Shown piece by piece: positions 5,182-5,627 of a DNA stretch of 5,627 nucleotides (position 1 is the stretch's first letter; every line of letters begins with the position of its first letter). This stretch comes from an uncultured Elusimicrobiales bacterium (GTDB lineage Bacteria; Elusimicrobiota; Elusimicrobia; Elusimicrobiales; Elusimicrobiaceae). Position numbers and translations under genes: made by a program. The stretch is from the NCBI GenBank assembly GCA_944325235.1, contig CALUZE010000088.1, forward strand, positions 1 through 5,627. The letters are read 5' to 3'. Under the pieces are notes generated by a model that ran no database searches, had not been told where the DNA came from, and saw only the letters and a list, made by a program, of their open reading frames with translations.

Positions 5182-5627
5182 GTGCCACTCCCCGGAACGA
5201 TGAAAGCATAATCAAACCCCACGCGTTTGGCCAGCTCCCGCCGTTGCGGGCCGGCCCAATAATGCAAGGTGTGGACGCCGCGGAAATGGAAGAACTCATC
5301 ATACGCTCCCCACAGCAAATGCAGGGCTGAAAAAGCGGACGGCTGGTTTGGCGTGATTTCCACCACGGCGGGGTGTTCGTTAGCAAAAAATTTGGGAAGC
5401 GAAGCCGGCATCAGCCACGAGGTGTGCCCCAATCCGCCGTATACGACAAACAACGCATCCGGATCCGTGCGGCGGATTTCGGCCATTTTGCTTTCCAGCA
5501 CGCGCGCCCACGTTTTGTTGCGTTGGGTAAGCGTCAAAAGGGACAGGTCTTCATCCAAACCGGATTCCCGCGCCAACACCTGTTGCTGGACGGTATCTTC
5601 CAGCGGATAAATGTCCACCCCCAGCTT
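5178..5627 (-). CDS. ChaN/TraB (TIKI-type superfamily) like protein, partial and frameshifted
   Basis: The gene enters from beyond the window: the frame is open to the last base, reading KLGVDIYPLED. The GTG at 5618 is simply an internal Val. Of the 149 visible residues, TQRNKTWARVLESKMAEI (34-51) and LFVVYGGLGHTSWLMPASLPKFF (59-81) match, in order and spacing, the 'RN...' and 'GxxH' motifs of the TraB/GumN, ChaN and erythromycin-esterase-like fold, proteins tied to metal-dependent hydrolysis or haem binding. That link is by eye only. The rest is aromatic-rich (LHLLWGAYDEFFHF, 102-115). The frame stops at 5178 after IVPGSGT, very likely because one G is missing from 5193-5190; the next frame continues the protein. 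It has no evident relation to the capsid genes and looks like host DNA. Confidence 0.6.
   Translation of the reverse strand, partial: KLGVDIYPLEDTVQQQVLARESGLDEDLSLLTLTQRNKTWARVLESKMAEIRRTDPDALFVVYGGLGHTSWLMPASLPKFFANEHPAVVEITPNQPSAFSALHLLWGAYDEFFHFRGVHTLHYWAGPQRRELAKRVGFDYAFIVPGSGT

Overview
The window reads as a phage capsid-assembly module, all on the minus strand, joined on its right side to non-phage DNA. Base composition is moderately GC-rich except for an AT-rich patch around 4620-4710. Strong GGAGG-type ribosome sites and a sigma70-type promoter point to an ordinary bacterium. The capsid proteins belong to the short-tailed phage group typified by Bordetella phage BPP-1 and phage epsilon15, so a Gram-negative host is likely. 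I cannot name the genus.

Region by region, reading leftward along the minus strand: the portal (head-tail connector) at 4267-2684; a 180-nt gap rich in hairpins with a near-identical 15-nt direct repeat; a small Bbp19-like protein at 2503-2198; a scaffold/capsid-assembly protein at 2201-1578; the major capsid protein at 1566-589; and a Bbp16-like cement protein at 580-197. A long hairpin follows, and the window ends in 12 perfect copies of a 7-bp repeat. The portal is the DNA-entry vertex, the scaffold shapes the procapsid, the capsid protein forms the shell and the cement protein stabilises it. The scaffold, capsid and cement genes are tightly packed, with 4-bp overlap or ribosome sites that overlap the previous stop. 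No terminase lies upstream of the portal, and tail genes, if any, lie beyond the left edge.

Right of the portal is a 59-codon plus-strand gene for a two-helix membrane protein (4343-4522) with a strong ribosome site and a textbook terminator. Next comes an AT-rich spacer with an almost ideal minus-strand promoter (4668-4697) that faces no obvious gene until the portal. At the right edge is a minus-strand gene that enters from outside the window, resembles the ChaN/TraB/TIKI-type superfamily, and is split by a probable one-base loss in a G run at 5190-5193.

The points most worth a second look are the orphan promoter and its possible RNA, the structured gap between portal and Bbp19-like gene, the missing terminase, and the repairable frameshift.
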